Shown one piece after another: positions 27,671 through 38,200 of a stretch of DNA of 64,000 bases. Below the pieces are notes generated by a model that was not told where the DNA came from, did no database searches, and saw only the letters and a list, made by a program, of their open reading frames with translations. Source of the stretch: Kofleriaceae bacterium (lineage in GTDB: Bacteria > Myxococcota_A > Polyangia > Haliangiales > Haliangiaceae); contig JACKDR010000009.1 of NCBI GenBank assembly GCA_020633495.1, positions 1 through 64,000 of the forward strand. Reading direction: 5' to 3'. The position numbers were made by a program, and so were the translations under genes. Every line of letters begins with the position of its first letter. Position 1 is the stretch's first letter.

Positions 27671-28696
27671 TTGTCCTTCCGCGCCCCCCGAATCGCGTTC
27701 GCCGTCGCGATCGCCCTCGCCACCGCCGCCACCCTCACCGTCCCCGGCGCGCGCCTCGCCCGCGCCGACGAGCCATCCGCCACCGAGCGCGCCCGCGCCA
27801 TCGCCGATCAGGCCAAGCCGCTCGCCCAGCAGGGCGCCGAGACCGGCGATCACGGCAAGCTGACCGAGGCGATCGACCTCTACAAGCAGGCCTACGCCCT
27901 CGATCCCAACCCGGCGTACCAGTGCAACGCCGGCGTCGCGCTGCGCCTGGTCGGCGAGCTGGCGCGCGCCCAGCCCATGCTCGCCGAGTGCGTCGCGCGC
28001 TACCGCGGCGCCGCGTCGGCGCGCGACGTCTTCCGCGGCCAGCTCGCCGACGTCGAGGCGGCGCTCGCCACCAGCCACGTCGCGGTCGACATCGTCACCG
28101 CGCCCGCCGGCGCCGCGGTCGGCGCGTCGACGCTGGCCGACGACGAGCACGTCACCGCGCCCGGGCTGCTGTGGCTGCCGCCCGGCACCCACACGCTGAC
28201 CACGCGCCTCGCCGGCTACGTCACCGCCACCACGACCGTCGAGATCTCCGCCGACGAGGTCGCCGCCGGCGCCAAGCGGCGGGTCCGCATCGACCTCGTC
28301 GCCGAGACGCCGACGCCCCAGGTGGTCGAGCGCGTCGTCGAGAAGCCGGTGACGCGCGGCACCGGCAAGCGCACCGCCGGCTGGATCGCGGTGATCGGCG
28401 GCGGCGCGCTGATCGCCGGCGGCGGCGTCATGCACTGGGTCAGCTACCAGACCCGCGACGAGCTGGCCCAGCTGTCGGGCGCCGCGTACGACACCAAGCT
28501 CGAGACCTTCCAGACCCAGCGCAACCTCACCTACGGGCTGTACGGCCTGGGCGCCGCGGCGGCGATCACCGGCGGCGTGCTGCTGTACCTGGCGCCGCGC
28601 GCCGCCGAGCGGGTCGCGATCGGCCCGGCGCCGGCAGGCGACGGCGCGATGGTGTGGCTCGACCTCGGCAGCTGGGGCGGCGCGACCGCGCGATGA
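27671..28696 (+). CDS. Exported TPR/PEGA-domain membrane protein
   Basis: About 341 residues from the TTG at 27671; a GTG at 27632 is an alternative. A signal peptide ends at ARLARA-DE. TPR-like helices follow (AIDLYKQAYALDPNPAYQCNAGVAL), then a PEGA domain (VDIVTAPAGAAV, LWLPPGTHTLTTRLAGY) and two hydrophobic helices near the C-terminus (IAVIGGGALIAGGGVMHWV and YGLYGLGAAAAITGGVLLYL). PEGA/TPR proteins of this form are common in myxobacteria beside Ser/Thr kinases. The stop overlaps the kinase ATG (ATGA). It probably works in the periplasm or envelope as a partner of the kinase; the molecular role is unknown. Confidence 0.8.
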   Translation: MSFRAPRIAFAVAIALATAATLTVPGARLARADEPSATERARAIADQAKPLAQQGAETGDHGKLTEAIDLYKQAYALDPNPAYQCNAGVALRLVGELARAQPMLAECVARYRGAASARDVFRGQLADVEAALATSHVAVDIVTAPAGAAVGASTLADDEHVTAPGLLWLPPGTHTLTTRLAGYVTATTTVEISADEVAAGAKRRVRIDLVAETPTPQVVERVVEKPVTRGTGKRTAGWIAVIGGGALIAGGGVMHWVSYQTRDELAQLSGAAYDTKLETFQTQRNLTYGLYGLGAAAAITGGVLLYLAPRAAERVAIGPAPAGDGAMVWLDLGSWGGATAR

Positions 28697-30319
28697 CCGA
28701 GCGCCGCAGCCAGGATCCGCCCGAGGCCGACGCCGCCGATGACGCCGCCGCCGCCGCCGATGGCCGCGACGGCGACGCCTACTGCCCGACCTGCGATCGC
28801 TCGTATCCGAGCGGCGCGCCGGTGTGCCCCAGGGACGGCACCAAGCTCATCGATCTGAGCCGGCCCGCCGATCCCATGATCGGCAAGGAGATCGACGGCC
28901 GCTTCGTGATCCGCGAGCGCCTCGGCGCCGGCGGCATGGGCGTCGTCTACCGGGCGTGGCAGGCCTCGGTCGGGCGCGAGGTCGCGATCAAGGTGATCGC
29001 GCCGCGCCCCGGCGACGACGCGTCCACCGCCAAGCGCTTCCTGCGCGAGGCCAAGCTGGCCAGCCAGCTGTCGCAGCCCAACATCGTCATGGTCATCGAC
29101 TTCGGCGCCACCGCCGACGGCACGCTGTACCTGGCCATGGAGCTGCTGCGCGGCCGGACCCTGTCGCAGCTCGGGCGCGCCGAGGCGCCGCTGTCGCCGG
29201 AGCGGCTGCTGCGCATCGCGGGCCAGCTGTGCGACGCCCTCGACGCCGCGCACCGCCTCGGCATCGTCCACCGCGACCTCAAGCCGGCCAACGTGATGGT
29301 CCTCGACGAGCCGGTCGGCCGCGACTTCGTCAAGGTCCTCGACTTCGGCCTGGCCAAGGCGCTCGATGGCTCGGGCGAGTCGACGACGCTGACCCAGTCG
29401 GACCGGGTCGTCGGCACGCCCAGCTACATGGCACCCGAGGTCATCACCGGCGCGGCCGCCGAGCCCCGCAGCGATCTGTACTCGCTGGGCGTGATGTTCT
29501 TCGAGCTGCTGTGCCGGCGCCTGCCGTACACCGCGCCCAACGCCAACGTCATGCTGGCGCGCCACGCCTACGCGCCGGTGCCCCAGCTCGATCCGGGGGT
29601 GCCGCCGCAGGTCGCGCACGTGATCACCCGGCTGCTCGCCAAGCGCCCCGAGGCCCGCTACCCGTCGGCGGCGGCGCTGCACGAGGCGCTGGCCCGGGCG
29701 GTCGCCGGCACGCTGACGATCGAGGCGTCGTCCGAGGCGATGATCGAGACGCTGGAGTCGCTGTCGACCCCGGCGCCCTCGGACCTCGCCGCGCTGGCGG
29801 CGACCGACGGCGAGACCGTGGCGCCGACGCCGCTGGTGACGCCGCGCGCGCTGCTGGCGGCGCAGGCCGCGGCCCCGACCCCGACCTCGCCGTCGCTGCT
29901 GACCCCGGCGCGGTCGCCCAGGTGGTGGCTCCTGATCGTCGTGCTGGTCGCGCTCGCCGGCGGCACCGGCGCGCTGATCGCCGCGATGAAGCGCGGTGGC
30001 TCCGCCGCGCCGCCCGCCGTCACGCCGCCGACCGACGCCGCCGCCGACCGCGCCGGCGACGCCCCCGCCGCCGAGGCGGCCGTCGTCGACGCGGCGCCAG
30101 GCTCCGGTCGACGCCGGCGTCGCCGCGCCCGACGCGGCGCCCGCGCCCGACGCCCGCCGCAGCGGCGGCGGCGCGTCGCACCACCGCGACCGCGACCCCG
30201 GCGCGCGGCGCGCGATCGACGCCGGCGTGCCGACGAGCCGCCCGCCCGTCGACGCCGCGCCACCGCCGCCACCGCCGCCGCGCAAGATCGACGCCGGCCT
30301 GTTCGTCGATCCCGAGTAG
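28693..30319 (+). CDS. Zinc-ribbon Ser/Thr protein kinase with TM helix (frameshift near C-terminus)
   Basis: An N-terminal zinc ribbon (YCPTCDRSYPSGAPVCPRDG, about residues 30-50) precedes a complete Hanks-type kinase: GAGGMGVVYRA, VAIKV, HRDLKPAN (from residue 193), VLDFGLAK and GTPSYMAPE. A helix around residue 410 (WWLLIVVLVALAGG) anchors it in the membrane. The outside tail is Asp/Ala/Pro-rich. Near 30090-30110 the coding sense moves by one base: the in-frame reading turns Arg-rich and runs on without stop across the next gene. The shifted frame gives PVDAGVAAPDAAPAPD and repeated IDAG/VDAA motifs ending at 30319. A one-base indel is likely; the kinase domain is not affected. Confidence 0.85.
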
Positions 30320-30339
30320 CGCCGGCGCGCCGCCGCCGA

Positions 30340-31275
30340 TCAGTTGGCCTTGCCGCGCGCGACGACGTGCCGGATCGCCGCGGCGATCGGCCCGGGCACC
30401 TCCTCCTGGAGGAAGTGGCCGGCGCGGGTGTGGGTGACCGGCGCGTGCGGCAGCAGGCGCTCGAGGTGACGGACCACGGTGCCGAGCACCGGATCGCGAT
30501 CGCCCCAGACGATCGCGACCGGCCCGTTGAACCCGAGCAGGGTCTGCTGACAGACCTCGAGCGCCGCGATCGACGGGTGGGCGGGCGAGTCCGGCACCAT
30601 CCGCGCCATCGCCAGCGGCGCGATCCGGTCGGCGACGTGGCGCAGCGGCCACCGGTACGCGGCGGCGACCCGGCCCAGGATGCTCGTCTTGTCGCCCTGC
30701 GCCAGCGTCATCGCCTTCTCGACCAGGCCGAGGCGGAACGCCACGTCCGACACCACCGGCAGGCGCGCGAACCGGTGGAACGCGGTCGGCTTGAAGCCGG
30801 GGCGCGGCGGCCCGACGACGGTGTTGAGCAGGACGATGCCGCGCAGCCGCGCCGCGCGGTGCTCGAGGGCGGCGAGGCCGATGGGCCCGCCCCAGTCCTG
30901 CCCGACGAAGATGAGGTCGTCGAGGTCGAGGCGGTCGATCAGGTTGCCGATCCAGCGACCGTGGTTGACCAGGGTGTGGATCGACGGATCGCGGGGCTTG
31001 TCGGACAGGCCGAGGCCGACCAGATCGGGGACGACCAGGCGCAGCTCGCCGCGCAGCGCCGCCACGACCTTGCGGTAGAGGAAGCCCCAGCTGGGGTTGC
31101 CGTGCAGCAGCAGCACCGGCTGGCCGCGGCCCCATTCGGCGACGTGGACGTCGACGCCGTCGACGTCGACCATGCGCCGCCGCATGCCGTCGGGGAACAT
31201 CGCCTCGAGCCAGGCCGGCAGCTCCGGCGGGGCCGCGACGCGGCGGGCGTGGGACGAGGCGGTCACGCTGGGCAT
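30340..31275 (-). CDS. Haloalkane dehalogenase-like alpha/beta hydrolase
   Basis: 311 residues with the oxyanion-hole motif HGNPSWGFLYR, the nucleophile Asp127 in VGQDWGGP (Asp instead of Ser, as in haloalkane dehalogenases) and the catalytic His287 in AGHFLQEE. IVWGDRDPVLG supplies a likely acid residue. Haloalkane dehalogenases hydrolyse carbon-halogen bonds; some relatives act on other substrates, so the natural substrate is unknown. TATGCT lies 5 nt before the ATG. It is convergent with the kinase gene. Confidence 0.88.
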   Translation of the reverse strand: MPSVTASSHARRVAAPPELPAWLEAMFPDGMRRRMVDVDGVDVHVAEWGRGQPVLLLHGNPSWGFLYRKVVAALRGELRLVVPDLVGLGLSDKPRDPSIHTLVNHGRWIGNLIDRLDLDDLIFVGQDWGGPIGLAALEHRAARLRGIVLLNTVVGPPRPGFKPTAFHRFARLPVVSDVAFRLGLVEKAMTLAQGDKTSILGRVAAAYRWPLRHVADRIAPLAMARMVPDSPAHPSIAALEVCQQTLLGFNGPVAIVWGDRDPVLGTVVRHLERLLPHAPVTHTRAGHFLQEEVPGPIAAAIRHVVARGKAN

Positions 31276-31280
31276 GGCCC

Positions 31281-31286
31281 AGCATA
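31281..31286 (-). promoter_or_regulatory. TATGCT -10-like element (minus strand)
   Basis: TATGCT is 5 nt upstream of the hydrolase ATG, in the 44-bp region shared with the divergent membrane-protein gene. Confidence 0.45.
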
Positions 31287-31319
31287 GCGGTCGCGCGCGG
31301 CGCCTGGTACATCGAGGGG

Positions 31320-33601
31320 ATGTCGCGCCCGGGGCTCACCGCCGCGCTCGCCGCGGTGCCGGGCGCCGCCGCGGCGCTCGCGATCGCCGCCGGCTGGTGG
31401 ACGTCGGTGATCGCGGGCGGCGTCGCGGCCGCGGCGCTGATCGCCGCGATCGTCGGCGGCGCCGGCGCCGGGCGGCGATCCTGGCACGACGATCGACGAC
31501 GCCGCGGGGCGCCGGCGCGCGCGCGCGGCGCGGCCGTGGCGGACCGTGGCGATCGCGCAGGGCGCCGCGGCGGTGGCGGCGCTGGCTCGACCGCTCGCCG
31601 CGGTGACGCCGTGGCTGCCTGGATGGGCGGCGCCGCTGGGCCTCGGCGACGTCGCGATCGCGGCCGCCGCGGCCACGGCGACGGTGCTGGCGTGGGGGCG
31701 CCCCAGCGCGCCCTGGGCCGGCGCCTGGGTGGCGGCGCTGATCGGCGCCGCGATCGCGACCGTCGCGGGGCCGGCGGCGGTCGCCGCCGCCGGCGTGGCC
31801 GCGACCAGCCGCGCCGCCAGCGCGGTCGCGCTCGTGGTCGCGGCGCTGGCGTGGCGCGCCGATCGCCGCCGGCGGCGTGACGCCAGCGCGCCCGACGTCG
31901 CGACCGCCGCGCCCCGCGTCGCCGACGCCGACGCCGTCACTGCGGACGCCGACGACGCCGGCGGCGCCGTCGAGACGATCGGCGCCGCGACCGCGGGGTC
32001 GCCGCCGCCGCGTGGCTGCGCCTGGCGCCGCGGACGCTGGCGCCGGCGCTCGGCGACGACGTCCTGGTCACCGCCGCCACCGTCGCCGCCGCGCTGATCG
32101 CCCTGGCCGGCGGCGTCGCGGTCGCGCACCGGCTGGCCGGCCGCGCCACCGTCGATCGCCGCGCCTGCATCGCGGCGGTCGCCACTGCCGCGGCGTGCGC
32201 GGTGCCGGTCGCGGTCGCCGCGCTGTGGCTCGTCACCGGCCTGCGCCCGGTCGCGACGCCGGGCGGCGAGGCCGGCCGCGTCGCCGCCGCCGGCGCGCTG
32301 GCGCTGGCGGCGCACGCGCCGCTGATCGCGATCGCGGCGCTGCTGGCGCCGCGGCCGCGACCGCTCGCCGTCGCGCTGCTGGTCGGCGCTCCGATCGCCG
32401 CGGTCGTGGATCTGATCGTGCTTCCCGCGTCGGCCTGTCCCCGGCGCTGGCCGGCGTCGCCGGCGTGCTCGCGCTGCTCGCCGCGACCGTCGCCGTCGTC
32501 ACCGAGCGCCGCCCGGCCGCGCGCGCGCGCGGCCGCGGGGATCGCGGCGGCGGCCGCGGTCGCGACCGCGCTCATCCACGCACGGCCACGGCCACCGCGC
32601 GGCGAGCAGGTGCGGACCCGCGCCACCGCCGTCGACGGCGACGCCAGCCTCGCGGTGCGCGGCGACCGCCGGGTCCTGCGCGTCGACGGCTGGCTGATCG
32701 GCGACGACGGCGCCCGCGACCGGGCGCGCGGCCTCTGCCGCTGCTGCTGGCGCCGCGCGCCGCCCGCGTCCTCTACGTCGGCCCCGACGCCGCCGGCGTC
32801 GCGGCCGCCGCGCTGGCCGAGCCGACGCGGACCCGCGTCGACGTCGTCGAGAGCTCGCGCGCGATCGCCGCGGTCGAGGACGCCGTCGCCGCCGTCGCGC
32901 CCGGCTCGCCCAGCGCGGCCCGCGCCGCCGCCGCGACCGCGGCGCCGCCCGGCGCCCGCGGCCGCGGCTCGCTGCGCCGCTGGCTCGCCGACGCCGGCCG
33001 CGGCCCGTGGGACCTCGTCGTGCTCGACCTGCGCACGCCGGCGCGCGCCGAGGTCGCGGCGCTCGCCAGCGTCGAGACCCTGCGCGCCCTCGCCACCCGC
33101 CTCCCCGACGACGGCGTCGTCGTGCTGTGGCTGCCGCTGTGGCAGGTCGACGGCGCCGCGATCGCCTCCGTCGCCGACGCCGCCCGCGCCGCGTTCCCGG
33201 ACGTCACGCTGTGGCGCGGCGACACCTCGCGACGCTGGGGCACGCTCGGCGTCGCCGCCAGCCGCGCCGCGCTGCGCCTCGATCCGGACGTGCTCGCCCG
33301 CCGCCTGGCCGCCGCGCCTGGCGCGCCGTGGCCGCGCGCCACCGACGTCGCGGCGCTCTACGTCGGCGACTGGCCGGCGCGCGCCGACGCCGCGCCGACC
33401 GACGACGATCACCCGCGGCTGGCGATCGCCTCGGCGCGCACCCGCGCCGGCGATCGCGCGCTGGTCGCGCGCCGCCTCGTCGACTACTACCGCGACGTCC
33501 TGGTCGCGCTGCCGCGGCGTCGCGTCTACGACGCCGCCGGCTGGGATCCCGACGCCGCGCTCCGGCGTCAGCTCGACGCCGCCGGCGCCGCGGGCGAGTA
33601 G
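31320..33601 (+). pseudogene. Membrane protein fused to spermidine-synthase-like domain, multiply frameshifted
   Basis: Coding sense can be followed from the ATG at 31320 to the TAG at 33601 only by changing frame about five times, near 31490, 32000, 32430, 32530 and 32735. The pieces join into hydrophobic helices (LIAAIVGG, VAVAALWLVTG, PLIAIAALLA) followed by a soluble domain. That domain has a SAM-binding-like segment RVLYVGPDAAGVAAAAL, an acidic strand DVVESS, then WDLVVLDLRTPA and DDGVVVLWLPLW. This is the layout of membrane-bound spermidine-synthase-like proteins. Codon bias is intact and no stop codons are crossed at the joins. That means either very recent decay or clustered sequence errors. 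The last 800 bp (from 32740) is one clean frame. Confidence 0.6.
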
Positions 33602-33650
33602 CGCTGGCTGCCCCTGGCGCCGCGGCGCCCGTGGTCACCGCGCGCAGCGG

Positions 33651-34307
33651 CTACCAGTCGTCGTCACCGGCGTTGCGCTTGCGGCCACCGCCGCCGCGAC
33701 GCCCGCCACGATCGTCGTCGTCGCGACCGCGCTCCTTCTCCTTGTCGGTGCGGCGACGCGCGCCCCGGCGATCGTCGCCGCCACGCCCCGGCGCGCCCGG
33801 CGCCCCGGGGATGCCCGGCACCACCGGCGGGCCCGGCGGCGGACCGCCGTAGCCACCGCCACCGCCGCCGTAGCCGCCGCCACCACCGCCGCGGTCGTAG
33901 CCACCGCCACCACCGCCGCGATCGTAGCCACCGCCACCGCCACCGCCGCCCGGACCGTAGCCCCCGGGCCGGGGACCACGCGGCGGACCGCCGTAGCCAC
34001 CACCCGGCGGACGCGGACCGCCGTAGCCACCGCCCGGCGGACGCGGGCCGCGCGCCTCGCGCTCGCGCGCCTCGTTGATGCGCAGCGTGCGACCGTCGAG
34101 CTCGGTGCCGTCGAGCTCCTGCAGCGCCTGCTGCGCGAATTCGGGCGTGGTCATCTCGACGAACGCGAAGCCGCGCGGGCGTCCGGTCTCACGATCCATG
34201 ATGACCGAGACGCTCGCGACCTCGCGGCCGTTCTGAGAGAACACGTCGCGAAGCGCGGCCTCGCTCGTGTTGTAGTTCAGGTTGCCCACGTAGAGCTTCG
34301 TACCCAT
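33651..34307 (-). CDS. RRM RNA-binding protein with Gly-rich tail
   Basis: The 218-residue protein has a single RNA recognition motif: RNP2 is LYVGNL (residues 5-10) and RNP1 is RGFAFVEM (about 45-52). A Gly/Arg/Tyr/Pro-rich tail of about 120 residues follows (repeats of GGGYGGPRPPGG and GGGGYDRG), with a charged RRGARRRTDKEKERG segment and an acidic end. Bacterial RRM proteins of this type act as RNA chaperones, often cold-induced. The tail is low-complexity and could drive self-association. A TATGAT element 122 nt upstream implies a long leader, as in cold-shock mRNAs. Confidence 0.93.
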   Translation of the reverse strand: MGTKLYVGNLNYNTSEAALRDVFSQNGREVASVSVIMDRETGRPRGFAFVEMTTPEFAQQALQELDGTELDGRTLRINEAREREARGPRPPGGGYGGPRPPGGGYGGPPRGPRPGGYGPGGGGGGGGYDRGGGGGGYDRGGGGGGYGGGGGGYGGPPPGPPVVPGIPGAPGAPGRGGDDRRGARRRTDKEKERGRDDDDRGGRRGGGGRKRNAGDDDW

Positions 34308-34617
34308 GGAAGCGGACGTCTCCTCGGACCCGGACTTTGTCAGTCGCTCGCAGTCGCAGTCGTGCAGTTGATGGTTTCGGTCGAGCGCGCGGCGACGTGG
34401 ACCACCACGGCCGTTCGCATCTACACGGTATCATAGCTACATCGAGGGGAAATCACCGTCGTCGTCGCCCCAGATCACCTGCCACCCCCCCCTCCCCCCG
34501 GGATGGCCAGGTACGACACCGATGTCGCGAACCGGGGTCGGACGCCGAACTGACGCTCGGAGTTACGACCACTTCGACACCGTCTGGCTGGCACCACCAT
34601 TGAAATACCCCCACCCC
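34308..34617. other. 310-bp intergenic region between divergent genes
   Basis: It holds the leader and promoter of the RRM gene (minus) and the upstream region of the MopE-like gene (plus). Local GC is clearly lower than in the coding sequence. A short run of GCAGTCGCAGTCGTGCAGT-like repeats lies near 34345-34370. No convincing gene is seen. Confidence 0.6.
34430..34435 (-). promoter_or_regulatory. TATGAT -10-like element for the RRM gene
   Basis: TATGAT on the minus strand lies 122 nt upstream of the RRM ATG in an AT-richer patch. No clear -35 box was found. Confidence 0.4.
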
Positions 34618-35124
34618 ATGCGCCCCTGTCCCGCCTGCACCGGCTTCATCCCCGGCCACCGTTCGACCTGCCCCCACTGCGACCGCGCCGCCGCCGCGCC
34701 GGCGACCGGCCGGTGGGCCCGCGTCGGCCGCGCGCTGATCCAGGTGCTGGGCGCCGGCGCCGCGATGGCCACCCTCGCCGCGTGCTACGGCGCGCCCGCG
34801 ATCTACGACACCTGCCAGGATCAGGACGGCGACGGCTGGTTCCCCGCCTGCTACGACGACCAAGGGGTCTGCGATCCCGACGACACCAACTGCGACTGCA
34901 ACGATCACGACCCGGCGATCAACCCCGGCGCCTACGACCCGCCCGACGGTGTCGACCGCGACTGCGACGGCAAGGACGGCCAGCGCCCCGGCGGCCCGCT
35001 GCCCGACGCCTGGGTCCCGGTGCCCGACGCGTGGTGGCAGGACGACGCCTGGCAGGAGCCGATCGACGCGTCGCCGCCCGACGCCAGCGTCGACGCCAGC
35101 GCGGCCGTCGACGCCGCGCCGTAG
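34618..35124 (+). CDS. Zinc-ribbon lipoprotein-like protein with MopE-type metal-binding motif
   Basis: About 168 residues. The N-terminus has two Cys pairs (C4/C7 and C18/C21) like a zinc ribbon, then a hydrophobic stretch ending in TLAAC that looks like an internal membrane segment or lipobox. A single MopE-like motif follows, with Asp-rich DQDGDGWFPACYDD, DCNDHDPAINPGAYDPPDG and DRDCDGKDG. In Methylococcus MopE such motifs bind copper or calcium. The tail is Asp/Ala/Pro-rich with an unusual Trp-rich part. The zinc ribbon before the membrane segment would stay in the cytoplasm. The start has no clear ribosome binding site. Confidence 0.75.
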   Translation: MRPCPACTGFIPGHRSTCPHCDRAAAAPATGRWARVGRALIQVLGAGAAMATLAACYGAPAIYDTCQDQDGDGWFPACYDDQGVCDPDDTNCDCNDHDPAINPGAYDPPDGVDRDCDGKDGQRPGGPLPDAWVPVPDAWWQDDAWQEPIDASPPDASVDASAAVDAAP

Positions 35125-35246
35125 CGCGACGCGACGCGACGCCGGCCACGCGGCCGCGCCGCCTGACCCGTCGGTCCGCGCCGAGATCGGGGTCACCGCC
35201 GGGGACCTGCCCGCTCGGTATCGAGTAAGGTCGCCGACGGGACACC

Positions 35247-38200
35247 ATGCGGCCGCTGCCCTTCCCGCACCGCGTCAGCTTCCTGTGGAGCACGATGCAC
35301 GTGCCCGCGCAGCTGGCGCGGCTCGCGCCGGCGTCGGCGCGGCTGCTCGCCTACGCGATCCACGATCACCTGGTGCGTCACCCGGTGGTGTCGATCGGCG
35401 AGGTCGAGGACGACGCGCTGCTGGCCGCCGACGGCGCCCCGATCGACGCCGGCCACGCCGAGGTCGACGACGCGCTCGACGCGCTGTTCCGCCTGGGCCG
35501 CCGCCACGAGGTGCTGTGGCTCGAGGTCGCGCTCGATCCGGCGCGGCCCACCGTGACCCTGCGCAGCCGGCGGCCGCGCGGCGACGGTGACGCCTGGACC
35601 TCCGACGCGGCCGCGCTGTCGGCCCAGCTCGGCGACGTGATCGACCGCTGGCTGGCGGCCCGGCACCTGCCACGCGCCCGCGTCATGCCGCCGTTCGGCG
35701 CCGACGAGCTGGCCGACGTCGCGGCCCGCCTCGAGCGCGCGCTCGCCGCCGCCCGCGACGCCGACGCGATCCCCGACGAGCTGCTGGCGCCGCCGCCGCG
35801 GCTGGGCGTGCCGTACCTGCGCGCGCTCGGCGCCGCCGGCCTGGTCGACGACTGGGCCGAGCGGCTGCTCGCGCTCGACGCCGGCAACCCGGTGGCGCGG
35901 CGCCACCAGGTCGTGAGCGCGCTGCGCGGCGGCGGCGATCGCCGCGCGATCCTGCCGGTCATCGCCGACGCGCCGATGTACGGGCCGTCGTACCTCGCGG
36001 TGTGGGGCGACCCGTTCGCCGCCGATCGCCCGCGCGAGGGCATGGGCCTGCGCCACCAGGGCGTCGCCGCGATGCTGGCGCCGGCCAGCCCGTGGGCCTG
36101 CCACAACTACTCGGTGCAGCTGCGCGACGTGCGCCGTCGCGAGGAGTCGTACCGGTGGGCCGACCGCGCGACGATCGCGTCGGCAGAGTTCGACCAGGCC
36201 CACCTCGACTGCGTCCGCCGCCTGCGCGAGGTGCAGCGCCCCGGCCAGGCCTTCGCCGAGGCCGCGTTCCGCTGCGGCGAGGTGCTCGAGCGCTGGCGCG
36301 ACGGCGACGCCAGCGCCGACTGGGCGGTCCGCTACCACGCCGGCATGCTGCAGGCGCTGGTCCACCACGACATCGGTCGCCTCGACGACGCGATCCACAT
36401 CGCCGAGGACACGCTGCGCGACGTCGGCGATCGCGAGGGCGGCGTCGAGCGGTTCGGCTGGGCCGCCGAGCGCATCGCGGCGTGGCGCGACGATCCGCGC
36501 GTGCTGGCCCGCGCGTTCGCCCGCGAGGGCTACCACCGCGGCGACCCCGGGCGGGTCCTGGTCGGCCTGGCGCGCGCCGGCATCGACGATCACGACGACG
36601 TCTACATGACGATCGACGCGATGATCGCGACCGGCCGCGAGGATCTGGCGCGGCTGGCGTTCCATCACGTCCAGGGCCTGGGCCGGGCCGGCGTCATCGG
36701 CGACGGCAAGGGCCGCCTCGCCGGCGCGACCGCGCTCCTGCTCGGCGGCGATCTCGACGAGGCGCTCGAGCACCTGCAGGTCGTGCAGCTGCGCCGCGGC
36801 CAGAGCCGGCTCGAGGCCGCGATCAACCGCCTGCTGCGGCTCGCCGCGTGCCACCCCGCCGACGCCTGGGAGGCGGTGATCGCGCGCCGCCTCGAGGTCG
36901 GCGCGACCACGCTGGCGCGCCGGGCCGCGCGCGACCTCGCCGACTTCGTGCCCGGCATGGCGACGCCGACGGTGCGGCGCGCCCTCGGCGAGCGCGCGCC
37001 GTGGACCGTCGACGCGCTGTGGCTGGTCCAGCTGACGACCGCGCTGCCGCGGCTGGGCGCGGCCGGCCCCGCGATCGACCTGCGGCTGGCGCCGCCGCTC
37101 GAGCAGAGCCTCGCCGCCGCCGACATCCTGGCCCAGGACTGGTGGACGGTGCTGCCGCCGGCGGCGCGCGACCGCGACGCCCACGCCGAGGCCGCGCTGT
37201 ACGCGCTCGGGGTCGCGCTCGCGCGCTACCTGGCGGCGACCTCGGGCAACCCGACGCCGATCGCCGGGGCCTACCGCCACGTCGCCACCGAGGCGCTGCA
37301 GCTGGTGCGCCGGTCGCGCTACCAGCTCGAGGATCGCGCGGTGCGCGGCCTGCTCGAGCTGCTCGAGCGCTGCGCCGAGCGCGTGCTCGCCGGCGCCGGC
37401 ACCGACGCGTGGCTGCTCGACACCTGGCTGCTGCGGGTCGAGCACGCGCTCGACCTCGACGCCGAGCAGGGCAGCTTCCTGCCCGGGCTGCTCGACGGCC
37501 TGCCCCACGTCGCCGGGCTGTGGCGCGGCGACGAGCGCGTCGGCTGGGAGCTGCGCACCGCGTGGGACCTGGCGGCGATGCCGGATCAGGGCGCGCCGGC
37601 GCGGGCGCTGTTCGAGCGGTGCGCGCGGGCGATGGAGACCGGCGCGGCCGAGGCGGCGTGGTCGGCGCTCGCCGACGAGCTGCCCGCCGCCGACGCGCTC
37701 GACGTCCACTGGCTGGCGGCGACCGCCAACCCGTCGCACCTGGCGGCGCCGTGGCTGGCGCTGGCGCGCGCGCAGCTGACGACGCGGCCGCCGCGGATCG
37801 ACGACGCCCTCGAGTCGCTGTGGCGGGCGTCGCGCGGCGCCGGCGACGACGAGCGCGCCGCCGTGCTCGCGGCGATCGAGCCGGCGTGGCGCGCCGCCGG
37901 CGTCGACGTGCCGTTCGACTTCGCGGCGGCGCAGGCGCGGGGCCTGGCGGCGCTGCTCGAGGGCGAGCACGAGCAGGCGCTGCGGTGCCTGCGCTGGTGC
38001 CAGGCGCTCGATCCGCGCGACCCGGTGGTCGCCAAGAACGTCGGCATCGCGCACGCCTCGCTCGGCGAGGTCCACCGCGCGGTGCGCGCGTTCGCCGGCT
38101 TCGATCGCGACGACGCCGCCCGCCACGCCGGCGCCGCGCTGATGCAGGCCGGCCGCTACGCCGAGGCGACGCTGGCGCTGCGCTACGCGATGCCGCGGCT

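Noticed and set aside
34189..34434. Small minus-strand frame over the RRM leader
   Set aside because: Lies in the lower-GC leader, overlaps the RRM start in another frame, and has no ribosome binding site or domain.
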